Source of the DNA: an uncultured Alphaproteobacteria bacterium
GTDB taxonomy: Bacteria; Pseudomonadota; Alphaproteobacteria; HIMB59; GCA-002718135
Assembly (NCBI GenBank): GCA_902619055.1
Contig: CACNCW010000022.1
Coordinates: forward strand, 1-14,512
Direction: 5' to 3'
Length of the DNA: 14,512 nucleotides
The notes under the pieces were generated by a model. The model had not been told where the DNA came from. It made no database searches and saw nothing but the letters and a program-made list of their open reading frames with translations. A program made the position numbers and the translations under genes. Shown here piece by piece: positions 6,405 to 14,512 of the stretch (position 1 is the stretch's first letter; every line of letters begins with the position of its first letter).

Positions 6405-7247
6405 CTATTTTTTCCTGAATGAAGATTTCTCATATACTCCAAGGATTTCTATCTTCTTACAAAAAAATTTCATCTCTTCTAATGCTAATTTTACAGATGT
6501 ATTCTCAGGATGTCCCTCAAAATCTATATAAAATTGTGCAACATCAAAACCCTGTGGGTGAATGTAACTCTCAAGCTTGGTTATATTAACACCATTACTA
6601 GCAAATCCACCAAGACATTTATACAAAACTGCTGGAATACTTCTAACTGTAAATACTAATGTTGTAATGATATCCTTTGTTTCTGGATTTATATCTAATA
6701 AATTTTTTTGCATAACAAGAAATCGAGTTACGTTATTTTGAGTATCTTGAAAATTTTTTTCCAAAATATCAAGATCATATATATTGGCAGCAAATTCAGA
6801 TGCAATAGCTCCATCTTCAATATTATTTAACTCTGCAATTAATTTAGCGGATCCGGCTGTATCAGCTTCAACAATCATTTGCTTATCTAATTTTAAAATT
6901 TTGTTTCGACATTGGGCAATTCCCTGTTCATGACTTCTTATTCTTTTAATATCTGAAATTTTTGCACCTCTAATTCCAAGTAAGTTATGATTAACTTCAA
7001 GAAAATATTCAGAAGTTATTTTTAAATCAGAGTCGGGTATCAATCTTTGAGTATCCGCTACTCTTCCTGCAAGAGAGTTTTCTATTGGAACCATTGCTGC
7101 TTCTGATTTTCCTGTTCTAACATGTTCAAACATATCTTCAAAAGTTGCACACGGTATACTTGTAGCGTTTGGAAATATATTTTTTCCAGCTTGTTCACTA
7201 TAAGCACCATTTACACCTTGAAATGAAAAACTATCAACTTTTATCAT
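6405..7247 (-). CDS. pheA: Prephenate dehydratase
   Basis: This is a monofunctional prephenate dehydratase, which decarboxylates and dehydrates prephenate to phenylpyruvate in phenylalanine synthesis. The 280-residue protein has no chorismate mutase domain. The periplasmic-binding-like catalytic domain spans roughly 5-183 with FQGVNGAYSE near the start, VPIENSLAG (53-61) and the catalytic TRF motif at 174-176 (NNVTRFLVM). An ACT regulatory domain follows at about 195-272, with GVNITKLESYI; the phenylalanine-binding ESRP motif of other family members is ESYI here (226-229), which may alter feedback but does not rule it out. It overlaps the end of kdsB by 14 bases and is presumably co-transcribed with it. 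No GC-rich hairpin terminator is seen before ffs. Confidence 0.96.
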   Translation of the reverse strand: MIKVDSFSFQGVNGAYSEQAGKNIFPNATSIPCATFEDMFEHVRTGKSEAAMVPIENSLAGRVADTQRLIPDSDLKITSEYFLEVNHNLLGIRGAKISDIKRIRSHEQGIAQCRNKILKLDKQMIVEADTAGSAKLIAELNNIEDGAIASEFAANIYDLDILEKNFQDTQNNVTRFLVMQKNLLDINPETKDIITTLVFTVRSIPAVLYKCLGGFASNGVNITKLESYIHPQGFDVAQFYIDFEGHPENTSVKLALEEMKFFCKKIEILGVYEKSSFRKK

Positions 7248-7968
7248 TGTGCTCTCTTATATTAGTTTCAATATTTATTAAATCCTCTTTTGTATCTACA
7301 CTCATTGGAACTTCGGGAACATATGTAACTCCAATTGGAATATTAGAATCCATAGCTCTCATTTGTTCTAAGCTTAGATCTATTTCATTTTTTGACTTAG
7401 GCAGATTGATAAATGTATTAATTGAATCTGCAGTATAACTATAGATACCAACATGATGATATAAGTTTTTATTTTCTATCGTAACTTCTCTATAAAAACT
7501 TAACGCCTGCGCTGTTTCATTTTTTTTAAAATCAACTTCAACTTTTGTTACATTGGGATTATTTAATTGATTATCATTTAATTTTGTTGCAAGTGTTCCA
7601 ATAGTAAAATTTCTTTTTAATGGGTCAATGACTTTAAGAATATGTTCTGGATTAATAAGAGGCATATCACCTTGTAGATTGATTATTACATCAATGTCTT
7701 TGTTATTTTTTATCTTTAAAAAAGCGGAGTGAACTCTATCAGTTCCAGAGGGGAGATTTGGATCTGTCATTATGGCTTTGCCACCATTACTTACGATTAA
7801 ATCATGAACTTCAATTTCAGAACAAGCAACAAACACTTCTCCAATATTTGACTTAATTGCTTGTTGCCATACTCGTTGTATCATTGGAATACCATCTATA
7901 GCCATTAATGGTTTGCCCGGCAGTCTAGTGGAAGCCATTCGTGAAGGTATAATTACAACATTTTTCAT
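7234..7968 (-). CDS. kdsB: 3-deoxy-manno-octulosonate cytidylyltransferase (CMP-Kdo synthetase)
   Basis: KdsB activates Kdo with CTP to give CMP-Kdo for the inner core of lipopolysaccharide, so the organism very likely has a Kdo-containing outer membrane. The 244-residue protein has the nucleotide-binding start IPSRMASTRLPGKPL (7-21), SGTDR (74-78), the metal-binding LQGD at 98-101 with D101, HHVGIYSY (171-178), LEQMRA (200-205) and a closing VDTKEDL segment. All are standard for the family, with some divergence in the usual FSRxxIP segment (SFYREVTI here). It is divergent from the cytochrome c gene and is followed by pheA with an overlap. Confidence 0.96.
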   Translation of the reverse strand: MKNVVIIPSRMASTRLPGKPLMAIDGIPMIQRVWQQAIKSNIGEVFVACSEIEVHDLIVSNGGKAIMTDPNLPSGTDRVHSAFLKIKNNKDIDVIINLQGDMPLINPEHILKVIDPLKRNFTIGTLATKLNDNQLNNPNVTKVEVDFKKNETAQALSFYREVTIENKNLYHHVGIYSYTADSINTFINLPKSKNEIDLSLEQMRAMDSNIPIGVTYVPEVPMSVDTKEDLINIETNIREHNDKS

Positions 7969-8059
7969 AATTTATGCGACAATTAAGCAAGAGAATTTAA
8001 ATTTCATACTTACGACAAATATATTCTTTCTTCTAAAAAATCTGTATATGTACTTATAC
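7969..8059. promoter_or_regulatory. Divergent promoter region between kdsB and cytochrome c gene
   Basis: These 91 bases lie between two divergent start codons and must supply promoters for both the kdsB-pheA unit and the cytochrome-hisN unit. I could not identify a convincing -35/-10 pair on either strand. An inverted repeat, TGTATA-N6-TATACA at 8043-8060, overlaps the cytochrome start codon. No Shine-Dalgarno sequence is visible ahead of either gene. Confidence 0.4.
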
Positions 8060-8605
8060 ATGTCTGGGCTTGAAGTTAATAAAATTTTAGCATCTATTAT
8101 ATTAGCAGTCTTAATTGTTACCCTTATCGGGCATTTTGGAGATTTAGTCATTGATATTGATCATGATGAAAAAAAAGAAACAGCTTATAAAATAGATGTT
8201 CCTGAGGATTCTACTGGCTTTGGAGTAGTAGAAAAAAAAGAAGAAGTAATAGAGCCAATTTCAATGTTATTAGCAAGTGCTTCTGTCGATAATGGAGAAA
8301 AATTATTCAAAAAATGTGCTACGTGCCATAATTACGAAAAAGGTAGCGCAAATAAAGTAGGTCCACACTTATGGAACATTATAAATAGACCAAAAGCAAA
8401 TGTTGAAGGTTTTGCGTACTCTAAAGCTTTAGCTGAATACGGTGGAGAATGGGGATATGAAGAATTAGCAGAATTTTTATATAAACCCAAAAAATATATA
8501 AAAGGTACAAAAATGAACTTTGCAGGTTTGAAAAAAGTAAAAGATAGAGCAGACTTAGTTTATTTTCTAAGAGAACACTCAGATAATCCAGCACCACTTC
8601 CATAA
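8060..8605 (+). CDS. cycM: Membrane-anchored c-type cytochrome (CycM / cytochrome c552-like)
   Basis: A 181-residue monohaem cytochrome c tethered to the inner membrane with its haem domain in the periplasm. A single uncleaved hydrophobic helix covers about residues 9-27, then an acidic linker, then a class I cytochrome domain with haem-binding CATCH (86-90) and presumed axial ligand M152 in GTKMNFAGL. In alphaproteobacteria CycM carries electrons between the bc1 complex and the aa3 oxidase; that role is inferred from resemblance. The start is the ATG at 8060. The frame remains open upstream to 7913, but that extension overlaps kdsB and lacks homology-like features, whereas MSGLEVNKI resembles CycM N-termini. 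The hisN-type gene follows after nine bases. Confidence 0.92.
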   Translation: MSGLEVNKILASIILAVLIVTLIGHFGDLVIDIDHDEKKETAYKIDVPEDSTGFGVVEKKEEVIEPISMLLASASVDNGEKLFKKCATCHNYEKGSANKVGPHLWNIINRPKANVEGFAYSKALAEYGGEWGYEELAEFLYKPKKYIKGTKMNFAGLKKVKDRADLVYFLREHSDNPAPLP

Positions 8606-8614
8606 ACTAAAGTA

Positions 8615-9388
8615 ATGATCTTAGATACAGAAGAGTTTTCAAAATTTGCAAACTCTTTAGCTGATGATGCATCTAAAACTGCAATGCATTATTTTAGAAA
8701 CAAAATTGAGATAGAAATTAAGGAGGATGAAAGTCCTGTAACTCTAGCAGATAAAGAAACAGAACAAGTATTAAGAGAGAAAATAAGAAAAGAATATCCT
8801 GATCATGGAATTTTAGGTGAAGAGTATGAAAATGAAAAAATAGACTCTGAGTTTTTATGGGTATTAGATCCTATAGATGGAACAAGAAGTTATATAGCTG
8901 GACATAAAGATTTTGGTAATTTAATTGCATTACTTCATAACAAAAAACCAATTTTAGGAATTATTAATTGTCCAGCACACAATGAGCGATGGATAGGAGT
9001 AAAAAATCAAAAGACAAAATGTAATGGAACAGATGTTCAAACTAGTGCAATTAAACAAATTAAAGATGCCTATCTTTTTACATCTGGATTATATTTTGAT
9101 GAACCCCAAATCAGAAAAGGATTAGAATTACTAAAAGAAAAATCAAGATATTATAGACTGGGTGGTGATTGTTATATGTACGGGATGTTAGCCTCAGGTT
9201 TAATTGATATTGTTTTAGAAGATACATTAAAAGCTCATGATTATATGGCTCTTGTAAATGTAATTGAAGGAGCTGGTGGAGTAATTACGGATAAGTTTGG
9301 ACAAGATATATCGCTAGACTCAGATGGCAGTTTAGTTGCTTCCAGTACAAGCTCTCTTCATGATGAAATAATTAAATTAATAAACTAA
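8615..9388 (+). CDS. hisN: Inositol monophosphatase-family phosphatase, probably histidinol-phosphatase HisN
   Basis: A Mg2+-dependent phosphatase of the IMPase superfamily. The 257-residue protein shows the metal site motifs GEE (68-70), DPIDGT (85-90, with D85 and D88) and AHDYMA (208-212) with D209 in place of the commoner WDxAA motif. The LGGDCYMYGMLASG segment (182-195) followed by KAHDYMA resembles the HisN branch, which makes histidinol from histidinol phosphate in actinobacteria and alphaproteobacteria. The HisN choice over a general inositol phosphatase is moderately supported by these segments and is not proven. It starts nine bases after the cytochrome stop, so the two are probably co-transcribed. 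No his genes are adjacent. Confidence 0.85.
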   Translation: MILDTEEFSKFANSLADDASKTAMHYFRNKIEIEIKEDESPVTLADKETEQVLREKIRKEYPDHGILGEEYENEKIDSEFLWVLDPIDGTRSYIAGHKDFGNLIALLHNKKPILGIINCPAHNERWIGVKNQKTKCNGTDVQTSAIKQIKDAYLFTSGLYFDEPQIRKGLELLKEKSRYYRLGGDCYMYGMLASGLIDIVLEDTLKAHDYMALVNVIEGAGGVITDKFGQDISLDSDGSLVASSTSSLHDEIIKLIN

Positions 9389-9429
9389 AATTTATTTTAA
9401 TTTTTAATAAATCGACATATATTACAAGT

Positions 9430-11256
9430 ATGAAAATACTCACTTTGATCTTTACGTTTACTCTAATTTTTCAATTAAAAGCACAAGCAAATACTAATAT
9501 ATCACATGCAATTGCAATGCATGGTGATCCAAAATACTCAAAAGATTTTGAAAATGTTGAATACATTAATCCAAATTCAATAAAGGGTGGATCAATAGTA
9601 AGAAGTGCTATTGGAACCTATGATAGTTTCAATCCATTTATTTTGAAAGGTACCTCGGCAGCCGGAATTGGAGGATTGTATGAAACATTAACAACGGGAT
9701 CAAGTGATGAAGCATTTACAGAATACGGATTATTGGCAGAAACGATTGAATGGCCAGATGATAGATCTTGGGTTTTATTTACATTAAGAAACGAAGCGTA
9801 TTGGCATGATGGAAAAAGAATTACAGCTGACGATGTTGTTTGGACATTTAATACCCTAATGGAAAAAGGGCACCCATTTTATAAATACTACTATGGAGAT
9901 GTAAAAGAAGTAATTAAAGAACAAGAAAATAAAGTTAGATTTAATTTTACAACAAACACGAATAAAGAATTAGTATTAATTGTTGGTCAATTACCTGTTC
10001 TTCCAAAACATTATTGGGAAAATAAAAACTTTGAAGAAACATCTCTGGAAATACCAATTGGAAGTGGTCCATATAAAATTAAATCATTTGATAGTGGAAG
10101 ATCAATTACTTACGAACTAGATCAAAATTATTGGGGTTTTAATGCATCAATACCAATTAAAATTGGGAAAGATAACTTCGGCACAATTAGATATGATTAT
10201 TACAAAGACAGAGGTATTGAAAGAGAAGCTTTTAAATCTGGTGAGATTGATTTCTTCTCTGAAAATTCATCAAAAGAATGGGCAACTGCATACGATATAA
10301 ACGCTGTGAATGAAGGCTTAATTAAAAAAGAATTAATAAGTCATGAAAATCCACAGGGCATGCAAGGTTTTGCATTTAATATTAGAAAAGATAAATTTAA
10401 AGATAGAAGAGTAAGAAAGGCTCTTTCCTATGCTTTTGACTTTGAATGGTCTAACAAAAATTTATTCTTTGATGCATATAAAAGAACAGATAGCTTTTTT
10501 GAAAATTCAGAACTTGCTTCCTCTGGTCTTCCTTCAAAAGAAGAATTAAATTATTTAAATCCATATTTTGATGTATTGCCAAAAGAAATATTTACAGAAG
10601 AATATACAAATCCAGTTACAGATGGTTCCGGTTATATGAGGATGCAATTGCAAGAAGCTTCCAAACTATTAGAAGAATCCGGATGGGAATTAGTTGATGG
10701 TAAACTTCTACATTCTAGTACAAAAGAACCTTTTGAATTTGAAATCTTATTACGGTCACCAGCTTTTGAAAGAATAGTTTTCCCATTTAAAGATAATCTT
10801 GAAAAATTAGGAATAATTGCCGAAGTAAGAACAATTGATAGTGCACAATATCAAAAAAGAATGGAAACATTTGATTTTGATATGGTTGTGCAAACTTTTG
10901 GTCAATCTTTATCTCCAGGTAACGAGCAAAGAAATTTTTGGGGCTCTGATGCAGCAGATACTGATGGCTCTAGAAATGTTGTTGGTATAAAAAATTATGC
11001 TGTAGATGGATTAATTGAAAGTCTAATTAATGCTAGTGATAGAGATGAATTAATTACAATAACCAAAGCTCTAGATCGAGTTCTTCTATGGAATTATTAC
11101 GTTATTCCACAATGGCACATCTCCTCATACAGAGTTCTATATTGGGATTTTTTTGATCAACCAAAATTAAAACCAAAATATTCTTTAGGCTTCGATACAT
11201 GGTGGATTAATCAGAATAAATTTGAAACAATCCAATCAAATAGAACATCAAACTAA
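9430..11256 (+). CDS. yejA: Oligopeptide ABC transporter periplasmic binding protein YejA
   Basis: YejA is the substrate-binding subunit of the YejABEF importer, which in E. coli takes up peptides including microcin C. The 608-residue protein is close to the roughly 604 of E. coli YejA. It has a cleavable signal peptide (residues 1-20, AQA before the likely cut) and a family 5 solute-binding fold. Landmarks include SHAIAMHGDPKY just after the signal, GGSIVRSAIGTYDSFNPF near 53-70, the YWHDGKRITADDVVWTF segment (118-134) and IGSGPYKI near 210. Later, NIRKDKFKDRRVRKALSYAFDFEW and FGQSLSPGNEQRNFW are YejA-like. The 41 bases before it are AT-only apart from a few bases; with no terminator seen after hisN, read-through is possible. 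yejB follows after 39 bases. Confidence 0.94.
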   Translation: MKILTLIFTFTLIFQLKAQANTNISHAIAMHGDPKYSKDFENVEYINPNSIKGGSIVRSAIGTYDSFNPFILKGTSAAGIGGLYETLTTGSSDEAFTEYGLLAETIEWPDDRSWVLFTLRNEAYWHDGKRITADDVVWTFNTLMEKGHPFYKYYYGDVKEVIKEQENKVRFNFTTNTNKELVLIVGQLPVLPKHYWENKNFEETSLEIPIGSGPYKIKSFDSGRSITYELDQNYWGFNASIPIKIGKDNFGTIRYDYYKDRGIEREAFKSGEIDFFSENSSKEWATAYDINAVNEGLIKKELISHENPQGMQGFAFNIRKDKFKDRRVRKALSYAFDFEWSNKNLFFDAYKRTDSFFENSELASSGLPSKEELNYLNPYFDVLPKEIFTEEYTNPVTDGSGYMRMQLQEASKLLEESGWELVDGKLLHSSTKEPFEFEILLRSPAFERIVFPFKDNLEKLGIIAEVRTIDSAQYQKRMETFDFDMVVQTFGQSLSPGNEQRNFWGSDAADTDGSRNVVGIKNYAVDGLIESLINASDRDELITITKALDRVLLWNYYVIPQWHISSYRVLYWDFFDQPKLKPKYSLGFDTWWINQNKFETIQSNRTSN

Positions 11257-11295
11257 TTATTAAAGTTTATTAGAAATAATATAAAATAGCACAAT

Positions 11296-12399
11296 ATGGG
11301 TGCTTACTTAATAAAAAGACTTCTTTTAATTATCCCAACACTTTTTGGAATAATGGTTATAAATTTTGCAATCATTCAAATTGTTCCAGGAGGCCCTGTA
11401 GAGCAAATGATTGCACAAATGACTGGTACAGCTGTTGAGTCAACAGCTAGATTTTCTGGTGGTGGTGAAGGTGAAACTTTAGAGTTTAATCGAGATAATT
11501 CTACATCAGTTAATGATAGTAAGTATAGAGGAGCACAAGGCCTCGATCCAGATGTTATAAAAGAAATAGAAAAGATGTATGGAATGGACAAACCAGCACA
11601 TCAACGTTTCATGAAAATGTTAAATGATTATATAACTTTTGATTTTGGAGAAAGTTTTTTTAGAGATCAAAAAGTTACCTCTATCGTTTTAGATAAAATG
11701 CCAGTTTCAATATCACTTGGTTTATGGACAACTTTATTAGTATATTTAATATCTATTCCCCTCGGTATAAGAAAAGCGATAAAGGATGGATCAAAGTTTG
11801 ATATAGTATCAAGTTCAATTGTAACAATTGGTTATGCAATTCCAAATTTTTTATTTGCTGTAATACTAATAGTATTTTTTGCAGGAGGAAGGTTTTATGA
11901 TATTTTTCCTCTAAGAGGTTTATTTTCTGAAAATTTTGACGAGTTAACAATGTTTCAAAAAATGATAGATTACTTCTGGCATTTAGCACTACCTCTAACT
12001 GCGATGCTTGTTAGTGGATTTGCTGGATTGACTTTTTTAACAAAAAATTCATTTCTTGATCAAGTAAATCAACAATATGTAATTACAGCACGGTCTAAAG
12101 GTTTAACTGAAAGAAAGATACTTTATGGTCATGTATTTAGAAATGCAATGTTAATAGTAATTGCTGGTTTTCCCTCAGCATTTATTGGAATTCTTTTTTC
12201 AAGTTCTCTGTTCATTGAGGTTATTTTTTCTTTAGATGGTTTAGGTTTATTAGGATACGAAGCTGCTCTGACAAGAGATTATCCAGTCATATTTGCAACA
12301 CTTTATTTTTTCTCACTACTCGGTTTGGTTATGGGAATAATTGGCGATTTTATGTACTCAATTATTGATCCACGAATAGATTTTGAATCAAGACAATGA
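11296..12399 (+). CDS. yejB: Oligopeptide ABC transporter permease YejB
   Basis: This is one of the two inner-membrane permeases of the Yej importer. The 367-residue protein has about six membrane segments, at roughly 6-30, 138-158, 172-196, 227-248, 284-310 and 331-356. The large periplasmic insert between the first two (about 31-137) contains a Gly/Glu-rich stretch (55-60) and the [18 protein letters not shown] segment typical of the YejB/DppB group. The EAA-type cytoplasmic loop, which docks on the ATPase, is at about 254-285 ([10 protein letters not shown] at 261-270, then FRNA). Length matches E. coli YejB closely. Its TGA stop overlaps the yejE ATG in an ATGA arrangement, so the pair is likely translationally coupled, which helps equal dosage. 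Confidence 0.95.
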   Translation: MGAYLIKRLLLIIPTLFGIMVINFAIIQIVPGGPVEQMIAQMTGTAVESTARFSGGGEGETLEFNRDNSTSVNDSKYRGAQGLDPDVIKEIEKMYGMDKPAHQRFMKMLNDYITFDFGESFFRDQKVTSIVLDKMPVSISLGLWTTLLVYLISIPLGIRKAIKDGSKFDIVSSSIVTIGYAIPNFLFAVILIVFFAGGRFYDIFPLRGLFSENFDELTMFQKMIDYFWHLALPLTAMLVSGFAGLTFLTKNSFLDQVNQQYVITARSKGLTERKILYGHVFRNAMLIVIAGFPSAFIGILFSSSLFIEVIFSLDGLGLLGYEAALTRDYPVIFATLYFFSLLGLVMGIIGDFMYSIIDPRIDFESRQ

Positions 12400-13424
12400 A
12401 CAAATTATCAAAATTAAATCAAAGAAGACTAAATAATTTTAAGAACAACAAAAGAGGTTATTATTCTTTTTGGATATTCAGTTTTTTATTTATTATTTCC
12501 TTGTTTGCTAATTTTATTGCAAATGAAAAACCTTTATTAGTGAAATATAACTCAAACTTTTATTATCCAATATTTTCTTTTTATTCAGAAACAACATTTG
12601 GAGGAGATTTTGAAACAGAGGCAGATTATAAAGATCCTTATGTTAAAAACTTAATTGAGGAAAATGGATGGATGATTATGCCTATAATTCCATATTCATA
12701 TAATACTATAATAAGAGATTTATCTGCTCCAGCTCCTTCACCACCTTCAAATAAAAATTGGCTTGGTACTGATGATCAAGCAAGAGATGTACTATCAAGA
12801 TTAATTTATGGTTTTCGAATATCAGTATTGTTTGGATTTACTTTAACGTTTTTTTCAATGGTTATAGGAGTTTCTGCAGGAGCAATACAAGGTTATTTTG
12901 GTGGAAAGACTGATTTATTCTTCCAAAGATTTATGGAAGTGTGGTCAGCAATTCCAACCTTATATGTCTTAATAATTTTAGCTAGTGTAATTCAGCCAAA
13001 TTTTTGGTGGCTTTTGATTATCTTATTGCTTTTTAGTTGGATGGGTTATGTTGGTGTAGTTCGTGCAGAATTTTTACGAGCAAGAAATTTTGACTATATA
13101 AGAGCTGCAAAAGCATTAGGCGTTTCAAATATAAAAATAATGATTAGACATATGTTACCTAATGCAACTATAGCTACCGTTACTTTTCTTCCGTTTAGTT
13201 TAAGTGCTTCAGTCACAGCATTATCTGGTCTTGATTTTTTAGGTTTTGGGTTACCACCAGGATCTGCATCCTTGGGGGAAATGGTTAACCAAGGAAGAAA
13301 TAATTTACAGGCTCCTTGGCTTGGAATTACGAGTTTCTTAACTTTAGGTTTAATGTTAGGTCTTTTAGTATTTGTTGGTGAAGCGATAAGAGACTCATTG
13401 GATCCAAGAAAGACTTTTAATTAA
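12396..13424 (+). CDS. yejE: Oligopeptide ABC transporter permease YejE
   Basis: This is the second inner-membrane permease, partner of YejB. The 342-residue protein begins with a basic cytoplasmic tail, then a membrane helix (about 22-42), a periplasmic insert with the YPIF and PYSYNTI segments characteristic of YejE, and [19 protein letters not shown] (121-139), conserved in the OppC/DppC/YejE group. Further membrane segments lie at about 142-166, 186-220, 258-280 and 311-330. The EAA loop is at about 223-256 with [11 protein letters not shown] and ending HMLPNA. The GTDDQARDV motif and the closing [10 protein letters not shown] end are usual. It overlaps yejB by four bases and is followed by yejF after one base. 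Confidence 0.95.
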   Translation: MNKLSKLNQRRLNNFKNNKRGYYSFWIFSFLFIISLFANFIANEKPLLVKYNSNFYYPIFSFYSETTFGGDFETEADYKDPYVKNLIEENGWMIMPIIPYSYNTIIRDLSAPAPSPPSNKNWLGTDDQARDVLSRLIYGFRISVLFGFTLTFFSMVIGVSAGAIQGYFGGKTDLFFQRFMEVWSAIPTLYVLIILASVIQPNFWWLLIILLLFSWMGYVGVVRAEFLRARNFDYIRAAKALGVSNIKIMIRHMLPNATIATVTFLPFSLSASVTALSGLDFLGFGLPPGSASLGEMVNQGRNNLQAPWLGITSFLTLGLMLGLLVFVGEAIRDSLDPRKTFN

Positions 13425-13425
13425 A

Positions 13426-14512
13426 ATGGAGAAAATAATATCAATAAGTAACTTAAGTATAGCGTTCAATAAATATACTGATGTAGTTAAAAATGTAAAT
13501 ATTGATGTAGTAAAAGGTAAAACTACAGCAATAGTTGGGGAATCTGGGTCAGGTAAAACATTATCAGCTTTAAGCATATTAAAATTATTACCAAATGGGG
13601 CTAGCATTAAGACTGGAAAAATAGAGTATAATAATAAAAATTTATTAAATTTAACTCAAAAAGAAATCCAAAATATAAGAGGAAATAAAATTTCAACAAT
13701 ATTTCAAGAGCCAATGACAAGTTTAAACCCTCTGCATACAATAAATAAGCAAATTGAAGAAATTATTACAACGCATAATATATTAAGTAAAAAAGAATCA
13801 AAAAAAAGAACTATGAAATTACTAAATGAAGTTGGACTTAGTGATATTTCATCAAGACCAAAAATATATCCATATGAATTATCTGGGGGACAGAGACAAA
13901 GAGCTATGATTGCAATGAGTATTGCAAATGAACCAGATTTGTTAATAGCTGATGAACCAACTACAGCTTTAGATGTAACAATACAGTTACAAATCTTAGA
14001 GTTACTGCAAAATATTCAAAAAAAAATGGGTATGTCTATGATTTTTATAAGCCATGATCTCTCTGTTGTGAAAAAATTATCAGATTACATATATGTTATG
14101 AAAAATGGTAAAGTAATTGAATTTGGGACAAAAGAAAAAATATTTAACAATCCTAAAAATGAATATACTAAAGAATTAGTATCCAATCAAAGTTATATTA
14201 AAGAAAATAGCAATCAAAAAAATGAATCAATAATTAAAATTAAGGATCTAAACGTTTGGTATCCCATAAAAAAAGGATTGCTTAAAAGAACAATTGATCA
14301 TGTAAAAGCAATTAACAATGTTAGCTTTAATTTAAAAATTGGAGAAACTATTGGAATTGTGGGTGAATCTGGTTCAGGAAAAACTTCACTTATTTTGGCA
14401 ATTCTAAAATTAATTCAATCTAGAGGAGAAATAATAATAAATAAAAAAAATTTAAATAAGTTAAGTAAAAAAGAGGTTTTAGATTTAAGAAAAGATATTC
14501 AAGTTGTTTTTC
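13426..14512 (+). CDS. yejF: Oligopeptide ABC transporter ATPase YejF, N-terminal 362 residues (cut by window edge)
   Basis: YejF is the double-domain ATPase that energises the importer from the cytoplasm. The first nucleotide-binding domain is complete: Walker A GESGSGKT (38-45), Q-loop Q94 in FQEPMTSLNP, signature LSGGQ (152-156), Walker B LLIADEP with D176 and E177, and switch histidine H210 in SHD. A linker around 240-265 leads to a second domain starting with IKIKDLNVWYPIKKG; its Walker A is GESGSGKT at 313-320. The reading frame is still open at the window end, in the region of the second Q-loop (VVF). Two tandem domains are the rule for YejF, so the full protein should be over 500 residues. 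All seen catalytic motifs are intact. Confidence 0.95.
   Translation, partial: MEKIISISNLSIAFNKYTDVVKNVNIDVVKGKTTAIVGESGSGKTLSALSILKLLPNGASIKTGKIEYNNKNLLNLTQKEIQNIRGNKISTIFQEPMTSLNPLHTINKQIEEIITTHNILSKKESKKRTMKLLNEVGLSDISSRPKIYPYELSGGQRQRAMIAMSIANEPDLLIADEPTTALDVTIQLQILELLQNIQKKMGMSMIFISHDLSVVKKLSDYIYVMKNGKVIEFGTKEKIFNNPKNEYTKELVSNQSYIKENSNQKNESIIKIKDLNVWYPIKKGLLKRTIDHVKAINNVSFNLKIGETIGIVGESGSGKTSLILAILKLIQSRGEIIINKKNLNKLSKKEVLDLRKDIQVVF

Noticed and set aside
7169..7438. Plus-strand open frame across the kdsB-pheA junction
   Set aside because: It is antisense to two well-supported enzymes and has no independent support.
7913..8059. Upstream extension of the cytochrome c frame
   Set aside because: It overlaps the kdsB start region on the other strand and adds sequence with no family features; the ATG at 8060 gives a typical CycM N-terminus.
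8421..8603. Minus-strand open frame inside the cytochrome c gene
   Set aside because: It is low-complexity Leu-rich shadow sequence opposite the haem domain.
9390..9412. Inverted repeat ATTTATT-N9-AATAAAT after hisN, considered as a terminator
   Set aside because: The arms are entirely A and T and would make a very weak hairpin without a clear following T tract; such repeats arise by chance in sequence this AT-rich.
11376..13607. Minus-strand open frames at 11376-11591, 11753-11989 and 13395-13607
   Set aside because: They are antisense to yejB and yejE/yejF and carry no motif.
1..14512. Search for CRISPR arrays, insertion sequences, phage or toxin-antitoxin genes, tRNA and rRNA
   Set aside because: No regularly spaced repeats, terminal inverted repeats, transposase or integrase motifs, tRNA-like cloverleaf or rRNA segments were seen; nearly all sequence is explained by housekeeping genes.

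Overview
The window reads as ordinary chromosomal sequence from an AT-rich, gene-dense, Gram-negative bacterium, most likely a marine-type alphaproteobacterium with a streamlined genome (Pelagibacterales-like or a similarly AT-rich lineage). The basis is strong AT bias, intergenic gaps of 0-100 bases, chains of overlapping genes, a membrane-anchored CycM-type cytochrome c divergent from kdsB-pheA (an arrangement I recall from alphaproteobacteria), an IMPase-family HisN, and Kdo activation, which implies lipopolysaccharide. The lineage is inferred from gene content and order, not from a marker comparison.

Layout. At 1-582 (minus strand) is the N-terminal part of a PLP-dependent threonine dehydratase/serine racemase-type enzyme, cut by the window edge. 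At 644-1476 (plus) is a two-gene unit: a small four-cysteine DUF1289 protein, then an exported CIA30-domain protein that starts at a TTG overlapping the previous stop. At 1473-6350 (minus) is a tight housekeeping operon. In transcription order it holds the small signal recognition particle RNA (ffs), dnaX, ybaB/ebfC, recR, def, fmt and truA, so SRP RNA, clamp loader, recombination repair, initiator-Met formylation and deformylation, and tRNA pseudouridylation sit together with almost no spacing. At 6405-7968 (minus) are kdsB and pheA, overlapping by 14 bases. At 8060-9388 (plus) are a membrane-bound cytochrome c and a HisN-type phosphatase. From 9430 to the window end (plus) is a yejABEF oligopeptide ABC importer: periplasmic binding protein, two permeases and the first 362 codons of the double-ATPase subunit.

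The Yej proteins form one machine: YejA captures peptides in the periplasm, YejB and YejE form the inner-membrane channel, and YejF powers it. The ffs-to-truA operon is a growth-related translation and replication cluster.

I see no CRISPR array, transposon, phage gene, tRNA, rRNA or obvious new defence system. The points most worth a second look are the ffs-dnaX junction, where only about 10 bases separate the SRP RNA 3' end from the dnaX start, and a heptameric A tract in dnaX placed where a gamma-type truncated product would end. The TTG/TGA-coupled DUF1289-CIA30 pair is a lesser point of interest. There is no gene-free stretch longer than 300 bases.
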